A program made the position numbers and the translations under genes. Positions 1 through 8,914 of a stretch of 64,000 nt of DNA are shown here, in pieces. Each line of letters starts with the position of its first letter. Position 1 is the first letter of the stretch. The stretch covers positions 19,637,311 through 19,701,310 of the forward strand of contig NC_019866.2 in assembly GCF_002234675.1 (NCBI RefSeq). The letters are read 5' to 3'. The notes under the pieces are model-generated. The model ran no database searches. It was not told where the DNA came from and saw only the letters and a program-made list of their open reading frames with translations. Origin of the DNA: Oryzias latipes. Its lineage: Eukaryota; Chordata; Actinopteri; Beloniformes; Adrianichthyidae.

Positions 1-330
1 ATGTTGGTCCACTCTTCTTCTATGGCTGTGCGTAGTTGGATGTGGAGGTCTTGGGCTGGTGTGGTTACACATGGTCTGCGGTTGTGAGGCCGGTTGGATG
101 TGCTGCCAAATTCTCTGAAACGCCTTTGGAGATGGCTTATGGTGGAGAAATGGACATTCACTTCCCTAACAGCTCTGGTGGACATTCCTGCTATCAGCAT
201 GCCAATTGCACACTCCCTCCAAACTTGTGACATCTGTGGCATTGTGCTGTGTGATACAACTGAAGATTTCAGAGTGGCCTTTTCTTGTGGCCAGTCTAAG
301 GCACACCTGTGCAATAATCATGCTGTCTAA
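1..330. other. unassigned sequence at window start
   Basis: No coding region or mobile-element end can be supported here. The short open frames overlap on the same strand and show no family signature. The stretch abuts gypsy-like coding remnants on its right, so it may be degenerate repeat sequence. Confidence 0.4.
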
Positions 331-948
331 TCAGCATCTTGATATGGCACACCTGCGAGGTGGGATGGATTGTCTTGGCAAAGGAGAAGTGCTCACTATC
401 ACACCATCAATGAGCCGGCCGGGTGGCGGGGATGCGGAAGGCGGGTAAAGCTCGCTGTCCTGAACCGGCTTAATCTGTGACACGTGAAATGACGGAAGGA
501 TCTTGAGAGCCACAGGTAGCCGTAGACGAACATATGAAGGATTGATGACCTTCTTGATGGTGTAGGGACTAATATAACGGGGTGCGAGCTTGCGAGAAGT
601 GGCATGGATAGGAATGTTCCGCGAGGACAACCAAACCCTCTGACCTGGCTGGTAAGTCGGGCCCACCACCCCGTGACGATTCGCCAAACGGCAGGTACTC
701 TCCCGGAGGACAGAAGCCGTGGTTTGATGCCAGATGGTTTGGCACCGCTTGAGATGGTCCTCAACCGAGGGCACAGCCACATCCAGTTCTTGCGAGGGAA
801 ACAGTGGTGGTGGGTACCCGAGGGCGGCCTCGAACGGAGACAAACCTGTGGCGGAGGAAGGGTGAGAGTTATGAGCATACTCCGCCCAGACTAAGTACCT
901 GGACCAGTCCGTGGAATTTTGGTCAGCGAGGCAGCGAAGGTACAGCAC
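331..948 (-). pseudogene. Ty3/gypsy pol remnant: integrase C-terminal region
   Basis: This minus-strand frame of about 205 codons reads like the end of a Ty3/gypsy integrase. It begins near a WAEYAHNS motif followed by [16 protein letters not shown], the end of the integrase core. Next comes a [13 protein letters not shown] stretch with [17 protein letters not shown], typical of the GPY/F-type C-terminal domain, and then [13 protein letters not shown] chromodomain would normally follow but the frame decays after RLIDG. The gene is a relic: protease, RNase H and most of the integrase core are absent. A reverse-transcriptase piece of the same orientation lies at 1142-1448 beyond an inserted LINE fragment. 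Confidence in the gypsy assignment is high; the clade is uncertain. Confidence 0.82.
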
Positions 949-1145
949 TGGACTGGTTTAAATCTCACCTGGCAGAAAGAACCATGTGTGTCAGCTTGGG
1001 TGGTTTTGAATCTACCTCAACTCAGGTTTCTTATGGGGTTCCACAAGGATCGGTTCTAGGGCCACTTTTGTTCTTTCTGTATCTGTTACCCTTAGGGTCA
1101 ATCTTGAGGAAGCACGGCATTTCTTTTCACTTGTACGCGGATGAT
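925..1145 (+). pseudogene. LINE reverse-transcriptase fragment inside the gypsy remnant
   Basis: Plus-strand translation from about 930 gives [18 protein letters not shown], then GVPQGSVLGPLLFFLYLLPL and FHLYADDTA. These are the conserved GxPQGSxLGPLLF and YADD motifs of a non-LTR reverse transcriptase, closest in style to the Rex1/L2/CR1 group. Only about 70 codons remain, so it is a short broken piece. It sits exactly where the opposite-strand gypsy coding sequence is interrupted, which suggests insertion or a deletion-fusion. Confidence 0.8.
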
Positions 1146-1448
1146 ACTGCTATAGTTCCTAATGAAACGGCGGTAAAAATGAGCAAACCCGAGAAATTGT
1201 TGAAGCTTTCTGCGTGTGGTGGGAGGCTTCCACTGGGAAACTGCTTCGATTTTAACTGGATCAGGGCGAATGCTACCAGCCTCGAAAATATAACCCAAAA
1301 ATGGAATGACGGTTGTGTGAAACTGGCATTTCTCGGCTTTAACAAATAATTGATTTTCAGAAAGCCTTTGCAGAACCTGCCGAACGTGATCTGAGTACTG
1401 ACTGGAATCCTTGGAGTAAAAAAGGATGTTGTCTAAATAGACAAACAC
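1142..1448 (-). pseudogene. Ty3/gypsy reverse-transcriptase C-terminal fragment
   Basis: The minus-strand frame contains VYLDNILFYS (the Y-x-D-[DN] catalytic region with N in place of the second D), HVRQVLQRLSENQLFVKAEK, FLGYIF, and LQQFLGFAHFYRRFI. This is the standard order for the palm/thumb end of a Ty3/gypsy reverse transcriptase. The frame is lost at about 1142, where the plus-strand LINE fragment begins. With the integrase remnant at 331-948 it belongs to one degraded minus-strand element missing roughly the RNase H and integrase core. Confidence 0.85.
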
Positions 1449-1559
1449 GAAAAGGTTAATAAAGGTTAAATGACTTCATGATCTCACTCTGAAGTACCTG
1501 TCTGACCTGCTCCAGGTACATATACCTTTTTGCTAGATAAAGTTAGTCATCTGCAAGAC

Positions 1560-1735
1560 CAAGAGGAACTGAGACGGGACTGAGCCTTTTCAGTGTTTGC
1601 GCCAAATTTCTGGAACCATCAACCTCTATATTTCAGAGAGATGGAATCACTTTGTACTTTTAAATCTGCTCTTAAGACATATTTTTTTTCCATTTGGCTT
1701 TTAATTGAGTTGAAACCCTGATCATAAAATGTATT
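1560..1735 (+). repeat. LINE 3' coding end fragment (Rex1/L2-like)
   Basis: Plus-strand translation gives SVFAPNFWNHQPLYF and FKSALKTYFF. This corresponds to the conserved C-terminal tail of L2/Rex1-type LINE proteins, where an F-x-P-x-x-W-N motif and an FKSxLKT motif close the ORF. It is a short relic directly upstream of a SINE. Confidence 0.6.
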
Positions 1736-1737
1736 GT

Positions 1738-2008
1738 ATGTCTGGGTAGCTCAGTTGGTAAGGTTAAGGACTGTCATGCAGGAATCCAGGGATCAATTCT
1801 CAGGGGGAATGAGCAAGCAAATGGGGAATTACCATCACCCAATGATTGCCCACCTGTGAATGTGCATGAATAATTCCAGTGATCAACAGAGTAGCTGTAG
1901 CAGTTAATTTGCAGCCATGCCTCTGTCAGTCTGCTCCAGGGCAGCTGTAGCTACAACAGTAGCTTATCATCACCAAGTATGAATGAGGAGTGAATGATTA
2001 ATGGACAC
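1738..2008 (+). repeat. tRNA-derived SINE
   Basis: The 5' part has tRNA promoter-like boxes: an A-box-like run (tagctcagttggtaagg, about 1747) and a degenerate B-box-like gatcaattctc (about 1790). The downstream body contains cctctgtcagtctgctccag, ggcagctgtagctacaa and a gtatgaatgaggagtgaatg end, the layout I know from widespread teleost tRNA-derived SINEs. The copy is degenerate. It ends where the inverted-repeat element at 2010 starts. Confidence 0.65.
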
Positions 2009-2009
2009 A

Positions 2010-3229
2010 CTAGCCGCAGTTACATGGGCAGAATATCTTGATCGGATCAATGGTCGGGTTAAAATTCACCCGTGCACATGGGCACAGAAAACCTTTTTCC
2101 GATTAGAACAAACGTTCCCATGGCTCACACTTTCGGTCGGAATGAATAATTTGGGCATGCGCAGTAGTGTAAAATCTCCCGGATGCGGAAATAGGTCCCG
2201 TTGTAAACAAACCGCTGCCACAGACATTTATGCAGCAGCTCGGTAACATACGAGACGATCTTCCAAACGTGCTTTTATTAATGTTATGAATATTATGAAG
2301 TGCCTGTTCGCTCATCGTTATATTTAATCTGTGTGGTCAGTGCTTTTTTGTGGAAGAATTAAGCTGGAAGAAAGCTTAGGACAGGCTAACATTAGCCTCG
2401 ATGGACACAAAATCCAGGACCGTGCGAGAAACGCACCAATCTGCATCTTGGCTGCACGTAAATGTGTGAGAATAACAGCAGCCTTTATTTTGTCGGGACA
2501 CAACTGGAAACACAAATCCACGTTGTTTGAACAGTTTCTAAGGACTGAGCGACATTTATTTCTGCTCTGAAAAGTTCACACAGACCGCCCCAAAGCCACT
2601 CTGAGCTAGCGACCCGAGCTCTCTTCGAACACGATTCCTCCTGCAGCCGCTAACCCAGAGCGGCGGGACGGCTCACAGTCTGAATTCTCCTACAGATAAC
2701 AAAACAACAAAACGCACACGTAAAAAGCATCCTCCTCCCATTAGACACAAAATTATTAATACGGCTCCTCTGCTCACTCGGGTGCCAGTGGACCGAGTGA
2801 GCGCCAGGGGGCACGAAGCGCTCCTCCTCCGAATCTCCCCCGTGAGGGGTGAAAGAGAGGGGAGAGCCAGCGGGGCGAGAGCGGGGCGAGAGCGGGGCGA
2901 GAGCGGAGCGGCGCTTTTCACGGGGCGTCCGCAGAGCATCTGGTCGGTCCCATATGCACTCCAAAGCTTTCTCTCAGCGGAACACCGTCTATGCATGACG
3001 TAACCCAGAGCAGCAGTGACACACGATCGGAATATGAGGTCAGAACAGTCTCATGCTCCACAATCGGATAAACGATCTGTATAACCCACCTATTTTGATC
3101 GGAAAGAAATTCTGATCCGAACTAGTCTGATCGGGGCAGAGTATTCCGAACGGCGCGTTTACATGACGCATTTTCTTTCCGATCAGGCGTTCATTCTGAT
3201 TACTTTTGCCCATGTAAACGTGGCTACTG
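2010..3229. mobile_element. non-autonomous DNA transposon with ~20-bp terminal inverted repeats
   Basis: The left end reads ctagccgcagttacatgggc (2010-2029). The reverse complement of the right end reads gtagccacgtttacatgggc, so the termini are imperfect inverted repeats sharing tagcc and ttacatgggc. Subterminal gatcgg motifs also recur at both ends. No transposase is visible between them. The interior holds a GC-rich block with a short tandem of ggggcgagagc (about 2873-2910). Superfamily and target duplication could not be settled. Confidence 0.6.
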
Positions 3230-3349
3230 TAAGTGCTTTGAGTGTCTGGAAAGGAGGAATTCCTGTGTTTGTCCGCCGCTTGCTGCTGGGAAAATGATGA
3301 GGTGCATTTGATACATTTTAAAGCACACACCAAGGCTAAATTCAAAAAG

Positions 3350-4260
3350 TTTTAACATCTCTGTCCTGGAGCTTGTGATCAGCTGGCTGACTTCATAGAG
3401 GAGTTAACGCCTGAAACCTGCAACCCCTGCACTGCTTTGGATCAGCTGAGGATCAACTCGGAATTGCGCTGTGGAACGCACGGTCCATCACTAACAAAAC
3501 TTTTTATTTGAATTACTCCTTCACATCAGAGCACTTGGACTTCCTTTGCCTGACGGAGACATGGCAGCGGAAGATGGACACATCCATGCCCCCGGACTGC
3601 GCCGTGCTCTGCACCCCCTGCTTATCAGGACGGGGCGGGGGTTAGCGGGGGTGGTGGACTGGCCACCACCTACCGGGGCATTTTCCCCTGCTCGAAGCTG
3701 AGCTTGGATTCTTTCAGCTCATTTGAACTGCAGATTACCAAGGTTGGATCTGACTCCCCGTTTTACTGCATTTTAATTCACCGACCTCCTGGCCCAGCAC
3801 GGGTATTTTTAGATGAGTTTGCCAAATTATTATAAGGTATTATCAGTTTAATTCTGTACTCTTAATGGGTGATTTTAATATTCACATTGATGATTTTTCC
3901 TGTGTCTCTGCTTCAGAATTGTTATTTAAAACTGATTATTTCAATTTTTTTCAACATGATTCTCACCCCACCCATGACATAGGTCACACTCTGGACCTAG
4001 TCTTTTCCCTAGGTCTAGCTTTTAAGCAGCTTAGTGTAAGAGACAGTCACATCAGTGATCACTGCTGGATTTTCTTCAGTGTGATTTCCCCCTGCCCACC
4101 TTCACCCACAACTGTTAGAATGCAGCAACGAATTTTAAGTTTGAATGTGTCAGATAGATTCACAGATCTGTTTGATACAAATTCTTTTAATCATTTTAAA
4201 AATGTTATATGAACTAGTAATGAAGAAACGTTTATCAATTCTGATTAAAAGGCAAAAAAT
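3350..4260 (+). pseudogene. LINE endonuclease fragment (Rex1/L2-like)
   Basis: Several frames on the plus strand together show an APE-type LINE endonuclease. WNARSITNKT and LDFLCLTETW occur around 3470-3570. A long frame at 3865-4212 follows, with MGDFNIHIDD, a THDIGHTLDLVFS region and SDHCWIFF. These correspond to the GDFN, LDL and SDH catalytic-site motifs. The frame breaks between about 3600 and 3860 and after 4212, and no reverse transcriptase follows, so it is a dead 5' part of a LINE. Confidence 0.8.
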
Positions 4261-4493
4261 ATATTTTTCTTTAGAAATGCATTTGTGGTTCACTCTCTGT
4301 GTTAATACAAAATGATTGAGATACTTGCTGACACATTTGAACGTTTATCAGAAGAGTTATTGAGGCCGGAAGTCCAAATCTGTGAAGATCTAACTTAACC
4401 GAACTGCAGCTGCTCTATTCCCGTGTTTCTCCGCGTACTTGATAGCTTGCAGTTTAACTGTGCTTTATAATCTTGTCTCTTTGCTCTTTTCCA

Positions 4494-4533
4494 GGGTTTC
4501 CAAAACAATTATGCATTATTGTTTTGGAAACCC
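4494..4533. repeat. perfect 16-bp hairpin
   Basis: gggtttccaaaacaat is followed by an 8-base loop and its exact reverse complement attgttttggaaaccc. It lies at the broken edge of the antisense LINE. Confidence 0.85.
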
Positions 4534-4551
4534 TGCATTACCTGCATTATG

Positions 4552-4573
4552 AAGTTGTTTGGGTCAAGACCTG
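4552..4573 (-). pseudogene. distal piece of the antisense LINE, left of the Harbinger insertion
   Basis: Read on the minus strand this gives GLDPNNF, which directly continues the ITPVLKK end of the LINE fragment at 9418-9501 once the Harbinger transposon is set aside. The continuity places the Harbinger as a later arrival inside this LINE. The LINE reading is lost a few codons further on. Confidence 0.75.
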
Positions 4574-4806
4574 GGGCCTCATTTATAAAACTTTGCATAG
4601 GATTTGCGTCAGAAGTGGCGTACGGATGAAAGGACGTGCGTACGCACAGAAATATTCGGATTTATAAGATCCTACGCATCTTTCCCTTAATAAATCACAA
4701 CCAATTCTAAATGCAGCACATCTTTTGCGGCTTCATGACACGCCCATAGTTGCCCATAAATAGTCCGTGAAACGCCCACAAATGAATATTCATTGATTGC
4801 GAAACC

Positions 4807-4897
4807 ATGGCAAACACAGAGAGGAAATCAAAAAAACGTAATTTCACTCAATGTGAAGTAGAAGTTATCGTTGGCGAGGTGGAAAAGAGGAGAAAAG
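4807..4897 (+). pseudogene. Harbinger Myb/SANT-like protein, 5' part
   Basis: The frame starts at ATG 4807 and reads MANTERKSKKRNFTQCEVEV and on to EKRRKV. This is the first helix region of a Myb/SANT-like domain, with a basic start and acidic-hydrophobic helix. It is cut after 4897 by an LTR that inserted with a 5-bp duplication (aaaag, 4893-4897). The remainder of the domain continues at 5275 and, in a second copy, at 8112. In Harbinger elements such a protein binds the transposon ends and helps import the transposase; that role is family knowledge. Confidence 0.75.
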
Positions 4898-5274
4898 TGT
4901 TACGGTTTCTGTTTCTTTGCCCTTGTGGTTTGTTTCCTTTTTGTTCTGGCATGTTTTGAGTTACTTCCTGTTTTATTTTGTAGTGTTTCCTGGTTTGTTG
5001 TAGTTTTGAGTTTTAATTTGGTCCCCATCCTTCCTGAGTGTTTCCACCTGTGTCTCGTTTGTCTGCATGTATTTAAGTCTTGTCATTCCCTTCCTCCTGT
5101 GCTGGTCCATAGTTTGTAATTGTGCTGTTCCCTGGTTTTCCCTGGCTGTATTTTCATGTTTCGAGTCTCTAGCCTGCCGTATGCAGTGGTTTTGGTTTGG
5201 TATCCTTAGTTCCCCTGCAACCTCCTGCCTCCTCTCCTCTCTGTGCCTGGGTACTTCCCTTCTCCCCCGTAACA
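4898..5274. repeat. LTR (copy 1) of non-autonomous LTR retrotransposon
   Basis: It starts TGTTACGG and ends CCCGTAACA, with the TG...CA boundaries of an LTR, and is flanked by aaaag on both sides (4893-4897 and 5275-5279). At 377 bp it is 22 bp shorter than the copy at 7713-8111. The missing bases cover the ttttattaaag segment and are bounded by short gtt repeats. Confidence 0.85.
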
Positions 5275-5604
5275 AAAAGTGTTGTTTGGAGGGCACAGTG
5301 TGGGCATTACTAATGCCAAAAAGGCACTTGAGTGGCAAACGGTGGCAGACGCCGTAAATGCTGTAGCCTCACAACCTCGGACCGTGGCCGAAATAAAAAA
5401 GAAATGGTCGGACATCAAAGTCGAGGCAAAAAAACGTCTGGCGCTGCATCGCCAGAGTCTGTCTGCCACGGGTGGGGGGGGGGACACACCGGAGCTGACC
5501 CCTCTTGATGAGAGACTGGCGGCAATCATTGGGGAATCCCTTTTAAGTGGAGTGGTGACTGAGGCGCAGTGGGAACATCGACGCGCCAGATGCGCCGGGT
5601 GACA
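5275..5604 (+). pseudogene. Harbinger Myb/SANT-like protein, 3' part (copy 1)
   Basis: This continues the interrupted Myb/SANT-like frame: LFGGHSVGITNAKKALEWQT, VADAVNAVA, then RTVAEIKKKWSDIKVEAKKR. The W-x-x-V-A-x-A-V-N and I-K-K-K-W-S-D-I-K motifs are those of the Myb/SANT-like domain in Harbinger accessory proteins and their host relatives. A poly-G run (ten G) encodes a glycine stretch. The frame ends at 5602. This copy retains a 37-bp segment that copy 2 has lost. Confidence 0.75.
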
Positions 5605-5769
5605 CACCCCCAAAAGCCCGCAGAGGTCCAACAGGACGGCTCGAGGAAGTCGGAACCGGCTCATAAGCCACTCGTCCTCGTTTGCCAGCAAGTCTTCTTG
5701 CTGTCTAAAGATACGTTCACTCCGAATTCTTCCATTTGCCACATATTCTAAGAGCGCAAGATCAGCCAT
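5600..5769 (-). pseudogene. HARBI1-type transposase N-terminus (copy 1)
   Basis: On the minus strand, ATG at 5769 opens MADLALLEYVANGRIRSERI, then FRQQEDLLANEDEWLMSRFR and LPRAVLLDLCGLLG. The RxERxFR, E-x-W-L-x-x-R-F-R-L and LLDLCGLL patterns match the helical N-terminal region of PIF/Harbinger transposases. About 48 codons remain before the frame runs into the antisense of the Myb gene. No DDE catalytic residues are left, so this copy cannot encode a working transposase. Confidence 0.75.
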
Positions 5770-5838
5770 TGTGCGTCATTACGCAATGGGATGGGGCATT
5801 TTATTTTCCTCCATTTAATTACATCTGACAAGCTACAG

Positions 5839-5924
5839 CTTTGTTTATTAAAGCCCCCGTTCCCCTGCAACCTCCTGCCTCCTCTGCTCTCTGCGCCTGG
5901 GTACTTCCCTTCTCCCCCGTAACA
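5839..5924. repeat. truncated LTR (3' 86 bp) joined to Harbinger sequence
   Basis: From about 5839 the Harbinger sequence switches to the last part of the same LTR (tttattaaagcccccgttcc through ctcccccgtaaca), corresponding to 8026-8111. It lacks the LTR 5' two thirds and has no target duplication on its left, so this boundary is a recombination junction and not an insertion end. Confidence 0.8.
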
Positions 5925-5926
5925 TT

Positions 5927-6748
5927 ATGGACCAGCCTTACCAGTACCCAGCAGAGAGGAACATGCTGCATTTAGGAGCATTCTGCCAGGAGGCAGACGA
6001 AAACCAGCCGGACGAGTTCCTCTACCCGGGGATGAGGGACATGCGGCTCCTGGAGGCCTACTGCCAGCAGGACGAGAGGACCAGGATCTATGGGTCTTCT
6101 GACTGGGTCCAGTTCCACAGTGTTGGGTCGGACCAAGGACGTCTGGCTTCGGGAGGAGGCCACCGTCACCGCCGACGCACTCATCGTCCTTCCTCCCCTG
6201 TTCCCGGGGTGGAGCCGGAGGATCTCCAGGGGGCCTCTTTCCTGGCCACTCTCGACCAGGATATGTGGTTATGGGAGGCCTACTGCCGAGAGGAGGAGAG
6301 GGTCGATTCTACTGACTTGTTTGAGCTCCCTGCCTCAGCGTTTAATGGCAGTCGCCTGGCTATGAGGGGGGGCCACCATTATCGTCGTCGTCGCCGCCAC
6401 CGCCCTTCTCGGCGTCCCGCCTATTCTCTCACCCCTACTACCGGGAGGGTGCCGGCTGCACCCCAGCCCGCTTCAGTTCCAGACGTGGTCCTGGACAAAC
6501 CCCACCACGTCCCTGCTCGCAGGAGGGTGGAGCTGGTCTGGAGGGTGCCGGACGCACCACGAACTGTTCCTGCTCCCAGGAGGGGGCTGGACGCACCCCA
6601 ACCTGTCCCCGCTCCCAGGAAGGTCTTGGACAGGGGGGTGGCGGACAGGAAGGTGCTGCATGCACCCCAACCCCTCCCTGCCCCAGACGCCTGGCCCGAG
6701 CCCCCTGCCCCTGACGCCTGGCCCGAGCCCCCTGCCCCAGACGCCTAG
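5927..6748 (+). CDS. unrecognised protein of the non-autonomous LTR element
   Basis: A 273-codon frame starts two bases inside the LTR boundary. I do not recognise the family. It shows two related modules, a [LM]-x-L-x-x-[AE]-[FY]-C motif occurring three times (LGAFCQ, LEAYCQ, WEAYCR), and two arginine/histidine clusters ([11 protein letters not shown] and [12 protein letters not shown]). A proline-rich half with P-[AV]-P-x-R motifs follows, then a DAWPEPPAP repeat array. The arginine clusters could bind RNA as a gag-like protein would, but no zinc knuckle is present, so this is inference. The frame stops at 6746-6748, where one repeat carries TAG in place of the tryptophan codon. Repeats continue in frame beyond it. 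Confidence 0.5.
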   Translation: MDQPYQYPAERNMLHLGAFCQEADENQPDEFLYPGMRDMRLLEAYCQQDERTRIYGSSDWVQFHSVGSDQGRLASGGGHRHRRRTHRPSSPVPGVEPEDLQGASFLATLDQDMWLWEAYCREEERVDSTDLFELPASAFNGSRLAMRGGHHYRRRRRHRPSRRPAYSLTPTTGRVPAAPQPASVPDVVLDKPHHVPARRRVELVWRVPDAPRTVPAPRRGLDAPQPVPAPRKVLDRGVADRKVLHAPQPLPAPDAWPEPPAPDAWPEPPAPDA

Positions 6749-7240
6749 CCCGAGCCCGCTGCCACAGAAGCCTGGCCCGAGCCCCCTGCCCCAGACGCCT
6801 GGCCCGAGCCCCCTGCCCCAGACGCCTGGCCCGAGCCCCCTGCCCCAGACGCCCGGCCCGAGCCCCCTGCCCCAGACGCCTGGCCCGAGCCCCCTGCCCC
6901 AGACGCCCGGCCCGAGCCCCCTGCCCCAGACGCCTGGCCCGAGCCCCCTGCTCCGCATCCTGGGCCCGAGCCCCCTGCCCCACATCCTGAGCCCGAGCCC
7001 CCTGCTCCGCATCCTGAGCCCGAGCCCCGCATCCTGAGCCCTAGCCCCCTGCCCCGCATCCTGAGCCCGAGCCCCCTGCTCCGCATCCTGAGCCCGAGCC
7101 CCCTGCTCCGCATCCTGAGCCCGAGCCCCCTGCTCCACATCCTAAGCCTGAGCACCTTGCCCCGCATCATGAGCCCGAGCCCCCTGCCCCGCATCCTGAG
7201 CCCGAGCCCCCTGCTCCATACGCCTGGCCCGAGCCGGCCT
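6680..7240. repeat. 27-bp coding minisatellite, array A
   Basis: About 20 tandem units of 27 bp resemble ctggcccgagccccctgcc plus ccagacgc. They drift to an atcctgagcccgagcccc variant after about 6955. In the upstream gene frame the unit encodes [13 protein letters not shown] repeats. Some units are shortened, which shifts the frame near 7026. Confidence 0.85.
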
Positions 7241-7395
7241 TCGCGGACTCTGAGCCCCAGCCGGCCTTCGCGGACTCTGAGCCCCAGCCGGCCTTCGCGG
7301 ACTCTGAGCCCCAGCCGGCCTTCGCGGACTCTGAGCCCCAGCCGGCCTTCGCGGACTCTGAGCCCCAGCCGGCCTTCGCGGACTCTGAGCCCGAG
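7240..7395. repeat. 27-bp minisatellite, array B
   Basis: About six near-identical 27-bp units combine ccagccggccttcgcggact and ctgagcc. The unit length equals that of array A and shares the gagccc[cg]ag core, suggesting descent from it. The near-identity of units indicates recent expansion. Confidence 0.85.
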
Positions 7396-7712
7396 CCGCC
7401 TGCGCGGACCCTAAGCCCGAGCTGCCAGCCGTTTGCTGGTTGGAAAATCAGTGCCGGACGGCGCGGCCTCCTGGCCGTCCCCCGGACCCACCCCGCCGGA
7501 CCGCGCGGCCTCCCGGCAGTCCCCCGGACCGGTCACGTCTGACTGCGTGGCCGTCCGGCCGTCCTCCGGACCCGCCTCTCGGGACTGAGCGGCCTCCCGG
7601 TCGTCCTCCCGACCCGTCTCACCAGACTATGTTGGCCCTTGTATTGGCCTTTCGGGCCCCCTCCTCCTGGACTCTAAGAGGAACCTCGGTGCGGTTCCTT
7701 GAGGGGGGGTTA

Positions 7713-8111
7713 TGTTACGGTTTCTGTTTCTTTGCCCTTGTGGTTTGTTTCCTTTTTGTTCTTGCATGTTCTGAGTTACTTCCTGTTTTATTTTGTAGTG
7801 TTTACTGGTTTGTTGTAGTTTTGAGTTTTACTTTGGTCCCCATCCTTCCTGAGTGTTTCCACCTGTGTCTCGTTTGTCTGCATGTATTTAAGTCTTGTCA
7901 TTCCCTTCCTCCTGTGCTAGTCCATAGTTTGTAATTGTGCTGTTCCCTGGTTTTCCCTGGCTGTATTTTCGTGTTTCGAGTCTCTAGCCTGCCGTATGCA
8001 GTGGTTTTGGTTTGGTATCTTTAGTTTTGTTTTATTAAAGCCCCCGTTCCCCTGCAACCTCCTGCCTCCTCTCCTCTCTGTGCCTGGGTACTTCCCTTCT
8101 CCCCCGTAACA
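7713..8111. repeat. LTR (copy 2, right-hand) of non-autonomous LTR retrotransposon
   Basis: A 399-bp LTR starts TGTTACGG and ends CCCGTAACA. It contains a ttttattaaagcccc segment that may hold the polyadenylation region. It is followed by aaaag (8112-8116), matching the duplicated target at 4893-4897. This copy defines the true right edge of the original insertion. Confidence 0.88.
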
Positions 8112-8405
8112 AAAAGTGTTGTTTGGAGGGCACAGTGTGGGCATTACTAATGCCAAAAAGGCACTTGAGTGGCAAACGGTGGCAGACGCCGTAAATGCTG
8201 TAGCCTCACAACCTCGGACCGTGGCCGAAATAAAAAAGAAATGGTCGGACATCAAAGTCTGTCTGCCACGGGTGGGGGGGGGGGACACACCGGAGCTGAC
8301 CCCTCTTGATGAGAGACTGGCGGCAATCATTGGGGAATCCCTTTTAAGTGGAGTGGTGACTGAGGCGCAGTGGGAACATCGACGCGCCAGATGCGCCGGG
8401 TGACA
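8112..8405 (+). pseudogene. Harbinger Myb/SANT-like protein, 3' part (copy 2)
   Basis: This is nearly identical to 5275-5604, but 37 bp are missing after SDIKV (bounded by gtc repeats) and the poly-G run is one base longer (eleven G). The net change of 36 bp keeps the frame open to 8403. It represents the original right flank of the LTR element insertion. Confidence 0.75.
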
Positions 8406-8570
8406 CACCCCCAAAAGCCCGCAGAGGTCCAACAGGAAGGCTCGAGGAAGTCGGAACCGGCTCATAAGCCACTCGTCCTCGTTTGCCAGCAAGTCTTCTT
8501 GCTGTCTAAAGATGCGTTCACTCCGAATTCTTCCATTTGCCACATATTTTAAGAGCGCAAGATCAGCCAT
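8405..8570 (-). pseudogene. HARBI1-type transposase N-terminus (copy 2)
   Basis: This is the same 48-codon transposase start as at 5600-5769, with a few substitutions (for example KYVANG for EYVANG and PRAFLL for PRAVLL). ATG is at 8570. The catalytic region is missing in this copy too, so the deletion predates the duplication. Confidence 0.75.
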
Positions 8571-8845
8571 TGTGCGTCATTACGCAATGGGATGGGGCAT
8601 TTTATTTTCCTCCATTTACTTACATCTGACAAGCTACAGATGTCGGTAATAATCGACGTGGAAATGGGAAGTAGATCAGCGCAAATGTAATTTCTTGTTG
8701 CTTTCTGAATGGTTGAGACAGACGCCATACATTGTTTTATCAAAAATAAAACAAACTAAAAGCATATGCATGAATACCATAATTCCGTAGCTTATGAAGA
8801 AATGTTTTGCTATGAAAACAACTTTCCCCAGTGAACAATTAATAT

Positions 8846-8853
8846 GTCCGTCC

Positions 8854-8913
<60 letters not shown>
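8846..8913. repeat. (CTGT)n microsatellite
   Basis: About 16 tandem ctgt units lie inside the Harbinger right arm. The neighbouring gtccgtccgtc is a variant start of the array. Confidence 0.95.

Positions 8914-8914
<1 letters not shown>

Larger units (their letters stand above)
5925..7712 (+). mobile_element. internal region of non-autonomous LTR retrotransposon
   Basis: This lies between the truncated LTR ending at 5924 and the full LTR starting at 7713. Just inside the left LTR is ttatggaccagcc, whose TGG could begin a primer-binding site overlapping the ORF start. Just before the right LTR is a polypurine tract (gaggggggg, 7701-7709). No protease, reverse transcriptase or integrase motif occurs in any frame. 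The element therefore depended on enzymes supplied elsewhere. Confidence 0.75.

Noticed and set aside
6438..7194. Long minus-strand frames rich in Gly-Ala-Arg repeats
   Set aside because: They are the antisense of the 27-bp minisatellite; a 27-bp period keeps all frames open without selection.
7157..7934. Proline/serine/arginine-rich plus-strand frames near the right LTR
   Set aside because: They arise from the minisatellite and GC-rich non-coding sequence and run into the LTR. No start context or domain supports them.
8846..8913. CRISPR-like or regulatory array
   Set aside because: A uniform tetranucleotide microsatellite with no spacers; the genome is eukaryotic.
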